Below, piece after piece: positions 20,455 through 31,788 of a stretch of DNA of 64,000 nucleotides. The notes below the pieces were generated by a model. The model was not told the DNA's origin. It worked only from the letters and a program-made list of their open reading frames with translations, and made no database searches. Each line of letters begins with the position of its first letter. Positions within the stretch are counted from its first letter, which is position 1. Location: positions 2,666,001 through 2,730,000 of the forward strand of contig JAVHKY010000053.1 in the NCBI GenBank assembly GCA_035079385.1. The letters are read 5' to 3'. This DNA is from Aspidiotus rigidus (lineage: Eukaryota > Arthropoda > Insecta > Hemiptera > Diaspididae). The position numbers and the translations under genes are program-made.

Positions 20455-22919
20455 ATGTCTACGGCGAGTATCTTTCAACTTTTGACTGCAAAATACGGTG
20501 ATGAAGTGCGTTTTATCTTTAGAAAAATCATTCAGATTGAACAAAAATTGGTTCGTGCTCGGTCGTCGATTATCTTTCTTAAAACGTGTAAAAAAGAAAA
20601 TCTGGTACCAAAACACATTGGTAATATGTTCAGATCAGTTCAACAAACCTTATGCTACTCCAACTCGAATAAGTCGTTGAGGAGATGGACTTTGAGATCC
20701 CAGAAATTCCTATGTAATCTCGAGATCAAGGATCAATATGGTAATGTGTACAAGTTACAGGAACAACTGTCAGCCTATGAATCCGATTTCTCCAGAAAGG
20801 TTCAATGCTCTACTTTATTCCGTTTATCGTATCGATGGATAACAGAGAAAATTCGTGAGGAGAAATCAATAGTACAAAAACGACACGATTTAAAATTAGA
20901 AAAACTACGTTCATCTCAGAAATCCAATTCCCCCCCTCCTATTAACCATAGTAATAAATGGCTTGTTAACCTCACAGACATTGAAATCCCAAACGAAGTC
21001 AAAAAGACACTAGAACTCGGACCAAAATTTTGCTTCCCCACCACAAAAATTCCTATTGAGAAGATGGTGACGGATGTTGAGTTCGTTATTCGTGAATCTA
21101 AGGCTACCACAGAGAGGAAGGATGAAGTACGTCATAATATCGCCAGGCATCTCAAACGCGCTGTCAAGAATGGATCAAAGCAACGTAAGTCTGGGCATAC
21201 TATTGGTGTCGAATCTGTTCACCCTCACGTTAATGTTTCGGCCACGAAAGAATTTTTAAAAAACCATCAGGAGGTGTTAGTATTAAGAGCAGATAAAGGC
21301 AATGCCACTGTACTGATGAAAAAACCAGACTACAAGGAAAGAGCGTTAACTCTACTCCAAGATACCACTACTTATCGGGTGCTAAACCATGACCCGACTT
21401 CCAGACTACAACGCGAAAGTAATGAATATGTGAAAAGAATGTTTGATAAAGGGTGGATTGATTACCCGGTAAAACGTTTCCTCACTCGCTACGACTGTGT
21501 GTCTCCGAAATTTTATGGTTTGCCCAAAATCCATAAAGAAAATAATCCACTGCGTCCTGTCATCTCTTTCGTTAGGGCTCCCACTTATCAACTATCGAAA
21601 TTCATATCTGATATTCTGTATAACATACGTAACGACGATTACAATGTACGATCCTCCAGTATATTCCGCGAAAGACTATCACAGATCACTCCAGATCCTG
21701 ACTTTTTGCTTGTTTCATTCGACGCTACGGCCATGTTCACCTGCATATCAGTACAGCTTACAATTGAAATCATCGAGAAACGTTGGCAAGAACTAGCCGG
21801 CATTCATACGGCGCTGAGGAAGGAGATGTTTTTTGAGGTTTTGGAATTCTGTCTCGGCAACGGTTACTGTAGCTATGATGGTACTATATACAGCCAAATC
21901 GACGGCGTAGCAATGGGTAATCCTCTTTCACCGATTGTCACTGAGATTGTGATGGACCATCTCTTCGATCTCATCTTTGAAAAATTCTCATCTAATATTA
22001 AGATAGGAGTTAAATATGTTGACGACAGTATGTTTTATGTTCACCGTTCCATTTTTGATGACCTTTTTAAATTTTTTAACAATTTTCATGACCGTTTGAA
22101 TTTTACTTTTGAAACTGAATCTGACTCTACTTTGAATTTTTTAGACATTAGTATCATTAAACTTCAGGACAAATTTATTTTTAGACATTTCGAAAAACCT
22201 ACCCACACGGGCAGGTGTATCAACTTTTATTCTAATCAACCTTTTAAATTTAAATTGAATATACGGCTGTTAATCTTAAGAATAACCTCATATCCAGTTC
22301 CGACTCTTGTTTTCATGACGACATGCTTAATCATTTACAATTTATCCTCAAAAATAATGGGTATCCTTTTTCTTTCATTAATAACGTAATTAAAACTCCT
22401 CTTGTTAGGTCTACTCGGATAACCCAAAAGAAAAGATTCTTCTCTATACCCTACATAGGAAAAAGCAGTACAATCATACGTAAGCACTTGCTTACTCTTG
22501 ACCCTGATGTTAGTATATCTTTCGGTAACCACAACACCAGCAGAGAAATGTTTTTCTCCCACACTAAAGATAAAGTCCCTGTGGAAAAAAGATCTGGTGT
22601 TGTCTATTCTATCCCCTGTTCTGGCTGCCCCAGTACTTATGTGGGTGAAACTCGCCAGTTGCTTAAATGTCGTGTTAACCAACATAAGAATGATGTCAAG
22701 AATCGTAGCGATTGTACGGCTTTATCCTCCCACTCTCTTGGCACTGGTCATCAGTTTGACTTTCCCAAGACAGTGATTGTAGGAAGAGAAGACAATGATA
22801 AAAAGAGGAAAATTTTAGAAATTGTCAATATTATTAAAAGTAAGAATACGGTCAACTTTAAAACCGATACAGGCGACCTAGCGAATGTTTATTCTAATGT
22901 CATCACATCGAACGGGTGA
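20455..22919 (+). pseudogene. Penelope reverse transcriptase with GIY-YIG endonuclease, one frameshift
   Basis: The protein would copy RNA at a nicked target and nick DNA with its C-terminal nuclease. In the first frame (20455-22389) I see LRADKGNATVLM, SPKFYGLPKIHK, RPVISFVRAPTY, VSFDATAMF, DGVAMGNPLSPI and the catalytic KYVDDSMFY, all in Penelope order. After KPTHTGRCINFYSNQP the frame breaks near 22255. The rest continues in the frame of 22323-22919 with GVVYSIPCSGC, STYVGETRQ and a distal SLGTGHQFDF, the GIY-YIG domain. A single small deletion explains the break. Everything else is intact, so this copy died recently. Confidence 0.9.
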
Positions 22920-23099
22920 GTCAGCTACAATTTTCGACTGGCTCATCTGTTCGTTGTGTTTTCACCTTTTTCTCCGTTTTTGCCTGTCAGTTTTATTCTA
23001 GTTCCTGATGAAGAAGCGGGATGCTTCGAAACGTCGAACTTCTGTTGTAGGTAAAAACTTATTTGTATGTGGAGAATAAAGCCAGTTTTTTCTTGTTCT
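22920..23099 (+). repeat. Penelope right pLTR
   Basis: It starts after the TGA of the endonuclease frame and runs to the 3' tip. It contains the uninterrupted gcctgtcagttttatt, the empty form of the site where the TIR element sits in the left copy, and an AATAAA at about 23084. Confidence 0.8.
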
Positions 23100-23113
23100 A
23101 ATTAAAACATTTT

Positions 23114-23300
23114 GCTCGTCCCGAAATGAGACCAAAATGAATAGTAAATTTTGAATGAATACGTAGTGTTGTATGCCCACCTACTTTGAACCGACGTCAA
23201 AATGTACTCCATTTAAGGTATAAATACCGGTATATGAGTTTTCGTTCATTTTACATCAACGTCGATATGAGGTTGATTTCGTGGCTCAAATGTTGACCGG
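23114..23300. repeat. TCGAC-rich degenerate repeat, right piece
   Basis: This resumes the texture interrupted by the Penelope insertion and ends with tgttgaccggg (about 23290-23300). That resembles the GTTTACCGGG end of the element at 28283-28542. The matching left end was not found. Confidence 0.45.
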
Positions 23301-23350
23301 GAGCTCGCGAAATTTAATTTAGTACCTATATTATTAATACCTCCTTAAGG

Positions 23351-24112
23351 ATGCTCTACCTAGTCACTAAAACATAGACACTCACAAAATGGTGTATTGC
23401 GTTTTGCGAATTTTGCCCACAGATAATTAATTCAATAGTGCATCAAATATCTTGAAACTGTGGATTTTTGTAGTTGACGCTCAGAAATATGCGGCTAATC
23501 GGTTTACACGAACCAACTTCATACATTAATTGATACTCGACGATTTAAGCAGAGATGTTGCACGAAAACGAATCATAAGTTTTTGGGCTGAAATAAGGAA
23601 ACGAAATGCACTAACGAAAACGAAAATAATTTCGTTCCAACAGAAAATTTTGAAAAAAGGAAATACCGAAAACGAAATTGGAGACGTCTGAGCAAATAAT
23701 CAATACATTTTGCACGAAAACGAAAACAACCAAAATAATGAAATTTTTTGGGCTGAATCAAGGGAACGAAAGTCAGTAACGAATATATCGAAAGTAATTT
23801 TGTTTTAGTAGAAAATTGCAAGATAACGAAAGTAGGCCCAAATACCGAAATGAAAGTTTTGAATTTCGTTATTATAACATCTCTGATTTAAAGATGGCTA
23901 TTTTAGACGTAATTTTGAACGTTTCCTGACGATTTCTCGGAACATTCTGCGAGCTGTTAAGTAATTAGCCACATTTTCCTCTACTTCAAGAGTATAATTA
24001 CCCGATGTTTTGAAAAATTCTGAGCATTATTCATATATATAGAGTTATCTGTGGGCAAAAATCGCCACCCGCAACACACCATTTTGTGTGTGTGAGTGAA
24101 TAGGTAGAGCAT
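23351..24112. mobile_element. TIR element with degenerate GAAAACGAA interior
   Basis: The first about 70 bp (ATGCTCTACCTAGTCACT..., with acaaaatggtgt and ttgcccacagataa) are mirrored at about 24040-24112. The inside (about 23555-23860) repeats gaaaacgaaa-type phrases, including a roughly 125-bp tandem duplication with cataagtttttgggctga / gaaattttttgggctga. No open frame has domain content. Confidence 0.65.
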
Positions 24113-24149
24113 GCATACCCTATAAGTAACCACCTGAATAAGCTCCGTT

Positions 24150-27010
24150 TCGCCAGCCCCCCCCCTCCCCACAATTCACGCCCCGGACATGGCCTACTCA
24201 TTAGTGCTTCGTTAGTGCACAAGTTCATCTGGTTGGTGCCTCAACCCCTAAGTCACTATGGGGGACAAAATCAAGGAGGGGCGGGTGAAACGACAGCCCC
24301 TACTTGGTGAAGCTTAAGGTCCAAATAAGGCTCATTCGTTAGTTCTCCACTAGCACATTTTGTTAGTGATTCAACCCCTGAGTCGCTATTGAGGACATAA
24401 TGAAGGAGAGGCGGGAGATACAACAGCCCCTAACTTGGTGACAGTTCAGGTCGAGATATGCCTGATTTATTAGTGCTTTGTTAAGTCAATTTTGTTAGTG
24501 CTTCAACCCCTTAGTCGCTATTGATGACATAATGAAGGAGAGGCGGGAGATACAACAGCCGCCCCATACTTGGTGATAGTTCAGGTCGAAATATGGCTGA
24601 TTTATTAGTGCTTCGTTAGTGCACGTCAGTGCACTAGTCAATGTTGTTAGTGCTTCAACCCCTGAGTCGCTATTGAGGACATAATGAAGGAGGGGCAGGT
24701 GAAACGACAGCCCCTACTTGTTAAAACTTAAGGCCAGATAAGGCTCATTCGTTAGTGCACTACTTCATTTTGTTAGTGCTTCAGTCCATAAGTCTTTATT
24801 CAGGACAAAATGATGGAGATGCGGGAGATATAACCGCCCCTAATATGGTGATAGTTCAGGTCGAGATATGGCTGATTTATTAGTGCTTTGTTAGTGCACG
24901 TTAGTGCACTAGTTAATTTTGTTGATGCTTCAATTCCTAAGTCACTATGGAGGACATAATCTAGTAGGGGGGGCCGACAGCCCCCACTTGCAGATACTCG
25001 AGGTCTGGATAAGGCCTAATTGTTAGTGATTCAACCCCTGAGTCGCTATTGAGGACATAATGAAGGAGGGGCAGGTGAAACGACAGCCCCTACTTGTTAA
25101 AACTTAAGGCCAGATAAGGCTCATTCGTTAGTGCACTACTTCATTTTGTTAGTGCTTCAGTCCATAAGTCTTTATTCAGGACAAAATGATGGAGATGCGG
25201 GAGATATAACCGCCCCTAATATGGTGATAGTTCAGGTCGAGATATGGCTGATTTATTAGTGCTTTGTTAGTGCACGTTAGTGCACTAGTTAATTTTGTTG
25301 ATGCTTCAATTCCTAAGTCACTATGGAGGACATAATCTAGTAGGGGGGGCCGACAGCCCCCACTTGCAGATACTCGAGGTCTGGATAAGGCCTAATTGTT
25401 AGTGATTCAACCCCTGAGTCGCTATTGAGGACATAATGAAGGAGGGGCAGGTTAAACGACAGCCCCTACTTGTTAAAACTTAAGGCCAGATAAGGCTCAT
25501 TCGTTAGTGCACTACTTCATTTTGTTAGTGCTTCAGTCCATAAGTCACTATTCAGGACAAAATGATGGAGATGAGGGAGATACAACCGCCCCTAATATGG
25601 TGATAGTTCAGGTCGAGATATGGCTGATTTATTAGTGCTTTGTTAGTGCACGTTAGTGCACTAGTTAATTTTGTTGATGCTTCAATTCCTAAGTCACTAT
25701 GGAGGACATAATCTAGTAGGGGGGGGGCCGACAGCCCCCACTTGCAGATACTCAAGGTCTGGATAAGGCCTAATTGTTAGTGATTCAAGCCCTGAGTCGC
25801 TATTGAGGACATAATGAAGGAGGGACGGGTGAAACGACAGCCCCTACTTGGTAAAACTTAAAACCAGATAAGGCTCATTCGTTAGTGCTTCGTTAGTGCA
25901 CTAGTTCATTTTGTTAGTGCTTCAACCCCTGAGTCCCTATTGAGGACATAATGAAGGAGGGGCGGGAGATACAACAGCCGCCCCTTACTTGGTGATAGTT
26001 CAGGTCGACATATGGCTGATTTATTAGTGCACTAGTCAATTTCGTTAGTGCTTCAATCCCTAAGTCACTATGGAAGACATAATCTAGAAGGGGGCGCCGA
26101 GAGCCCCCACTTGCTGATACTCAAGGTCTGGATAAGGCTTAATTGTTATTGGTTCGTTAGTGCACAGCACTAATAAATCAGCCATATCACGACCTGAACT
26201 GTCACCAAGTAAGGGGCGGCTGTTGTATCTCCCGCCCCTCCTTCATTATGTCCTTAATAGGGACTCAGGGGTTGAAGCACTAACAAAATGAACTAGTGCA
26301 CTAACGAAGCAATAACAATTAAGCCTTATCCAGACATTGAGTATCAGCAAGTGGGGGCTCTCGGCGCCCCCCCGTCTAGATTATGTCTTCCATAGTGACT
26401 TAGGGATTGAAGCACTAACAAAATTGACTAGTGCACTAATAAATCAGCCATATGCCGACCTGAACTATCACCAAGTTAGGGGCTGGTGTACCTCCCGCCT
26501 CTCCATCATTATGCACTAACAAAATGAACTAGTGCACTAACCAATGAGCCTTATCTGGACCTTAAGTATAACCAAGTAGGGGCTGTCGTTTCACCCGCCT
26601 CTCCTTGGTTATGTCCCCCATAGTGACTTAGGGATTGAAGGACGAACAAAATTGACTAGTGCACTAACAAAGCACTAATAAATCAGCCATATCTCGATCT
26701 GAACTATCAACAAGTTAGGGGCTATTGTATCTCCCGCCTCTCCTTCATTATGTCCTCAACAACGACTCAGGGGTTGAAGCACTAACAAAATGTACTAGTG
26801 CACTAACGAATGAGCCTTATTTGGACCTTATGTATCACCAAGTAGGGGCTGTCGTTTCACCCGCCCCTCCTTCATTATGTCATCAATAGCGACTAAGGGG
26901 TTGAAGCACTAACAAAATAAACTTGTGCACTAACGTGCACTAACGAAGCACCAACGAGTAGGCCATGTCCGGGGCGTGAATTGTGGGGAGGGGGGCTGGC
27001 GAAACGGACC
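24150..27010. mobile_element. Large foldback element
   Basis: The left end reads CCGTTTCGCCAGCCCCCC and continues through cacaattcacgccccgg and acatggcctactcattagtg. The right end (about 26940-27010) is the reverse complement of the same text. Between them run repeats of about 155-180 bp built from gttagtgcac, ttcaacccctgagtcgctat, gaggacataatgaaggagg and gacagcccctacttg. They lie in one orientation up to about 26160 and then in the opposite one to the right end. No coding sequence is present. Each arm could fold on the other over about 0.8 kb or more. Confidence 0.8.
24645..25774 (+). repeat. Higher-order tandem repeat, three units of about 376 bp
   Basis: The units begin at about 24645, 25021 and 25397, and the pattern ends near 25774. 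They are nearly identical to each other, much more so than the smaller repeats inside them. This implies a recent amplification by unequal exchange within the left arm of the foldback element. Confidence 0.85.
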
Positions 27011-27059
27011 TCCCTGAACATATAACTGAGGCCTATATGCGAGTAGTGAAGTTCCAGAA

Positions 27060-27610
27060 ACGAACATGTCGATATGGAGGCCAAAAAAAACCGACATGCT
27101 ATGATTATTAGACAGAATTCATATTTTTTATCGGCTGAAAATCGACATCGACTTGGAGTCGATTTTTTCGAATTTTTAATGACCAGGTGTCGACTCAAAT
27201 GCGACGTCGACGATGAGTCGACCTACAGTCGATTTTTGGTCAACAAATGTTACGGCCTGATTAAATTAAATCGACTCAAAATCAACTTCGATTTTAATTC
27301 GATTTCAAGTCAAAATATTGCAGTCGAACAAAAATCGACCATTTGTTGCCGTCGACATCGGGTGCACGATTTGTTCACATTTCACTCATATTTTTGGTAG
27401 CCTAAGAATAGTCAACATGATATTAGACAACATGTTCCCTGAGTCGACCGCATATTTCCATTCCCACTTCAAATCGACGTCTTCGTGCAGTTTAAATCGA
27501 CCAGACTCTGAAATCGACTGTATTTTTTGTATTGATATCGGTAAGGATGTTAATCTGACCCGTCTGAGGTTGAATTTTAGTCGACTTTGAATCAACATTC
27601 AATGACACTT
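27060..27610. repeat. TCGAC-rich degenerate repeat, second locus
   Basis: The motif density matches 17165-17528: more than a dozen forms of tcgac or gtcga in both directions, for example gcgacgtcgacgatgagtcg near 27203. No gene is present. Open frames here are by-products of the repeat. Confidence 0.6.
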
Positions 27611-27850
27611 CTATCTAGTATCTACGAGTACCTATAGGCTAAAAATAATCTCTTTCCTTCGCTCGTTGTTTTCGAGCTACGTCAGTTTGCTTTCGTACGA
27701 CAATGATGAATGATAACTTCGATGATTAATAATCTCCTTTTGATGACGTCATCAAATACCTTAGTTCACTGCCGTCATTGACTACATATTACTTCGGAAC
27801 CCACGAAGTAATGTATGTATACTTAGTCAATGCTGCCGTGCAACAAATAA

Positions 27851-27937
27851 TTGAAGACCTTCCTGTCAAAAGGGCGTCCGTCTCATGAGAAATAAGTACA
27901 TTGCGCGGACGCCCTTTTGACAGGTTAAGGTCCTCAA
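27851..27937. mobile_element. Miniature hairpin element
   Basis: Two arms of about 30 bp (centred on CTGTCAAAAGGGCGTCCG and its reverse complement) enclose about 25 bp. The core CTGTCAAAAGGGC is shared with the TIR family at 28037 and 34550, so this is probably a terminal-only derivative of it. Confidence 0.7.
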
Positions 27938-28036
27938 TTGACAATTGACGTATGTAAGTCAGCAAAAGTTTTCTGATAACAATCCTGAGAAAAGGGTCCA
28001 ATACCGATGAGATTATTTCAGTACGATAACAATATT

Positions 28037-28690
28037 TGAGGAGTTATCTGTCAAAAGGGCACCCGTGAGCAATAGTTGATTTTCAAAATACGTCTTTGAA
28101 GTTTCATGTTCAGATTACTCATTCTACATTCATTTTATTAAAAAATCTATAATGACAAAAAATATTTTGCATGTTTTCATCTTTACAGATCACTAATTAT
28201 TTTTCAAATTGATCGACAAATGAATCTAGGACAATTCCATAAAGATGTGTACCTCGGGTGCCCTTTTTATGGAGATGGGGTTCCCGGTAAACATTGTTCC
28301 CACTTGAAGCCCTCAAATACAAAGGGCTTCAGGTACACAAAAGGGAAACAGGGCTTCAAATGGGAATTAAAAGGGTAGTTTTTTTCAAATGAAGCCCAAG
28401 GAATCAGAAGGGCTTCAGTTTGTCCCTGTTGAAGCCCTTTGAACGGGGGGAACCAAAGGGTTTCAACAGGGAAGTAAGAGGGAACAGGGAATCAACAGGG
28501 CTTCAAATGAGGGCTTGAGAGGGCTTCAAATTGTTTACCGGGTTGAGTGACCATAAGCGTACATGTAATTTTTCATTTTTTTTAAATTTTGTATATTGAT
28601 AGGAAATGGTTCGGAGAATTCAAAAATGTGGATATCCGCAAAAAAAAGGCACCCCTTTGACGGGTGCCCTTTTTGACAGATAACTCCTCA
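28037..28690 (+). mobile_element. TIR element, GAGGAGTTATCTGTC family, copy A
   Basis: The ends are TGAGGAGTTATCTGTCAAAA and its reverse complement (TIR about 28 bp, continuing into GGGCACCC). Without its nested insertion it is about 0.39 kb. It matches copy B (34550-34938) in opposite orientation along its whole length. The inside is AT-rich and non-coding. Confidence 0.85.
28283..28542. mobile_element. TIR element (CCCGGTAAAC ends) nested in copy A
   Basis: The ends are CCCGGTAAACA and TGTTTACCGGG... read inward as a mirror pair (right end gtttaccggg at 28533-28542). TT is doubled (28281-28282 and 28543-28544). Copy B reads gatggggttgagtgacc on the same strand sense, with no insertion, giving an exact empty site. 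The inside is a chain of gggcttcaa and gaagcccttt variants in both orientations. It is 260 bp long and non-coding. Confidence 0.85.
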
Positions 28691-28980
28691 TTCTTCATTG
28701 AATTGAACATGCCTAAAAACCAATATCCTAATTACGTCAAATCTTTTCTCTGGATTGTCGTTCTTGATAACAGGGCTCACATACGTCAATTATTTTTTAT
28801 GCACCAATTCAATAGTCAATACAGGTACCTAACTTATTCTTACTGTCTTATCCGAGCTTATAATTTCACAATATTGATCGTTCTTAATCCTTCAAATTCA
28901 AATATAATTCAGTCAAAAAAATGTTTATAGAATTAATGCGTTCTTGAATATTATGGTTAGCCTATACGTAGGTATGTATT

Positions 28981-30366
28981 ATTGAAACAAAGAAGTGTAG
29001 GTATACTCATAAATGAGTATCAGATTACAGAAACCACAATAAATACAGCCGCCGAGCTTTTTCGGTTAAACAATCATTTTAGGAGCGTGAACAAATGAAA
29101 GCAACACTAGATGGTTGTTTAAGGTTTAACCAAACGAGTAGAAGACGGGTACCATTGAGGACACTTTCCAAGACAGACCAAATATTGGTAAAAATTCATA
29201 TCATTTTCATCAAAATTTTACTCTCAAATTTGACCTGAAATATTACTCCAAAATTTATTCTCTAAAATACGATAAAATTCTTTATCTATGATTTTTCAAC
29301 GCTCACGAACGTTCAGGCAAAATTTATTACTAGTATTTAGATTATTTTAGTCTTTATTTGACTGAAATCACTGTCACCAAGGATATATCATTTTTGCTAA
29401 GGTAGGTACCGGTACACAATAAAATTCAAATATTTGAACTTTTTCATTCATTTCTGGTAAACCAAATTTCAAGAGCTATGAGACTTTAGGACACTTGCCT
29501 AGACAGAGCAAATATTTGTAAATTTCCAGCAAAAATCATACTCCTCAAATTTGACCTAAAATATTGTCCAAAATTTATTCTCTATAGGTAATACAATAAA
29601 TAAGGTAAATTCTTTACCTATGATTTTTTCAACGCTCAAGAACGTTTAGGCATAATTTATTACCATTATTTAGCCTTATTTAAGCTTTATTTGACAGATT
29701 TCATTAAAAAACCAGACCGCAAATCCATAGTCACTAAAGTATATGACTTCCATTACGACAAATGGTGCTGGATCTGGGACAATTGTAGTGATCGAAGGTG
29801 GCTTGTTATGAAAACTGATTTAGAAGCGCAAACCATAGACAAAGAACACGGTTGTCGTTCCATAACGAGTCTTCTGTCTCTAGTAGGCAGTAATGTACAT
29901 TTTCCGGGATTAGTCAGAAACATTAACAAAGAAAAAATTCTCGAAATTCTAGATACAGATTTGGAAATCGATGAGATATCTCTAGAATGTGTGAATGTAT
30001 TATTTAGGAAGTAAATGTGTCCAATCTCGTTGATTGTATATTGTTTTCCATGCGGCGGTAGATAACTTGAAAGAAAAAATTAAGTAGTTCGGTTCTGGTA
30101 CATTAATTTTCTATGATTATTTTTGTTATTAAAATTTTGATGAAACTGATATGAATTTTTACCAATATTTGGTCTGTCTTGGAAAGTGTCCTCAAGGTAC
30201 CCGTCTTCTACTCGTTTGGTTAAACCTTAAACAACCATCTAGTGTTGCTTTCATTTGTTCACGCTCTGAAAATGATTGTTTAACCGAAAAAGCTCGGCGG
30301 CTGTATTTATTGTGGTTTCTGTAATCTGCTACTTATTTACGCGTACACTTCTTTGTTTCAAAATAT
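28981..30366. mobile_element. Inverted-repeat element surrounding a 107-codon ORF
   Basis: Arms of roughly 220-240 bp (28981-29222 and about 30142-30366) mirror each other, with acagaaaccacaataaatac and aaccaaacgagtagaagacg among the matching blocks. Inside the left arm a unit of about 190 bp is tandemly duplicated (about 29172-29352 and 29507-29705). The second unit leads straight into an open reading frame. No transposase motif is visible. Confidence 0.7.
29691..30014 (+). CDS. Unrecognised 107-aa ORF inside an inverted-repeat element
   Basis: The frame is uninterrupted. Its composition looks protein-like (DFHYDKWCWIWDNCSDRRW, then EHGCRSITSLL and a leucine-rich acidic end), unlike the AT-rich repeats around it. 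A TTTATTTGACAG stretch directly upstream could be a splice acceptor, so this may be a captured terminal exon of a host gene or the remnant of the element's own protein. I do not recognise the family. Real expression is unproven. Confidence 0.4.
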   Translation: MTDFIKKPDRKSIVTKVYDFHYDKWCWIWDNCSDRRWLVMKTDLEAQTIDKEHGCRSITSLLSLVGSNVHFPGLVRNINKEKILEILDTDLEIDEISLECVNVLFRK

Positions 30367-30369
30367 TTA

Positions 30370-31780
30370 TAGTTTGGTTTAGGTACCTATTCTGAATCGC
30401 AAAATATTCATCTTTCCTTCCTTAAGAACGAAAACCTGTTTAAGAATAGATTTGAAAATACCTCTACCGATCGACTGCACCTCTGACGTGATGCGAGTTT
30501 ACCTCACGAGTTTAACCTAAAAGTTACCTGTAGGCTACCTATCTAGATATCCGTTACAATGCCGGTATTTATCGTAAAACCAAGGGTCTCACAGTGAGAA
30601 GAGGATATTTTGCATCAAAATAAAAGATGCCTATCCTTTTCTCATCAAATCGGGCATCGGATCACATGATGCTATATAAGCATCTCGCAAAGAGCAAACA
30701 ATTATAAGAAATTCAATATTGTTGGTAGGCCTATGACTGTGAATAATGTACTGACGATTTTGAGCGTTACCTATATTATTCAAAGATAGAAAAAGGTATA
30801 CGTCAGAATTATTCCTGTAACTCAGAGTAAAGAGACTAAAGAAGTTTTGCGACTCCACATATCGTCTTATCTACAGATTTCATGTAATATGCAATTTTAA
30901 AACTTAGCCCAATTGTGCTTGATAGATGCACGACTCGATTGAAGTGCAGTAATTTGAGGAGGAAACCGACTGTCAACAACGTCGATGATGATGGAAAAAT
31001 TCACTGCGGACATTATTTCATACTCCAATGATTTCAATGCTTGTACTTCATTTATACGAAAATGTATTTATCCATCTCGAAAAAAAATTTATCACTCTGA
31101 GAGTTAGCCATGGAGATGAAACTCTCTGATTTTCGACATAGATGAGGTGAAGAAATGCAATTCTACGAAATCATTAACTAATGTATTCTTTCTTCAGATG
31201 AAATTTCAGTTGTATTAGGAAAACTTTCAAAAAAATTCTGAGATCGTAATTTTTTCAGAATTGTATCTCGTTCAACATCTACCTAACCTGAAACACCTTT
31301 TCAACACGTCTTGAACAACTGAATAAACATAAACGAAACCGTTTTTCGAGCGGGGTTCGAGGTGTTAGTTAGCGTTCAATTCTTCAAATACGGTATTTCA
31401 AGATTGAATTCGATAGTTTAATTCAAAAATCAGCTTAAGAAACTCATAATTTTTACATGAATTCCTTCTACGTCGTGAAATACTTGAGATTTTTCTGACA
31501 TGAGAGTTTGCATATGAACTGAGCATCATGAAGTTAATTCAATTCTATAATTTCCCTCCCACGTACTTAAGGAATATTCGAAAATATTGAATCCAGTGCT
31601 CTTTCAAAAAAAATACATGTATCACAGTAATACAATAAATCTAATAACATACGAAAACGAAAGAAGAAAAAAAAGGAAAAGGAGAAAAAGAGAGTAAATA
31701 CAGAGACATAACAGTGAGGTAAATATGGAATAATGATTAGAATTCAAAAAACAAGTAAGAACTAGAATAAATAGATATTG
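30370..31780. other. No gene recognised
   Basis: AT-rich sequence downstream of the SGPP gene (which reads on the minus strand and ends at 31789). It probably includes the SGPP 3' untranslated region at its right edge. No clear AATAAA was picked on the minus strand. Confidence 0.35.
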
Positions 31781-31788
31781 AAGAACAA

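Larger units (their letters stand above)
17529..23113 (+). mobile_element. Penelope-like retroelement with 14-bp target duplication
   Basis: The 14-mer AATTAAAACATTTT flanks the element (17529-17542 and 23100-23113). From the left the order is: an inverted partial copy of the element's 3' end (17543-17946); a direct pLTR (from 17947, interrupted at 17974-20305, continuing to about 20448); the reverse transcriptase/endonuclease reading frame (20455-22919); and a right pLTR ending at 23099. The inverted 5' partial copy plus direct pLTR is typical of Penelope elements. The two direct pLTRs differ by small changes, such as four extra bases (GTAG) in the right one at about 23049, so the insertion is not brand new. 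Confidence 0.9.

Noticed and set aside
23290..23300. tgttgaccggg as the right end of a third CCCGG-type element
   Set aside because: No matching left terminus could be found near 17165, so it is kept only as a remark.
24645..25774. CRISPR-like spacing of repeats
   Set aside because: Units are hundreds of bases long, contiguous and inside an insect foldback element. There are no short direct repeats with unique spacers.
27060..27590. Open frames of 90-108 codons
   Set aside because: All lie in the TCGAC-rich repeat and overlap each other on both strands.
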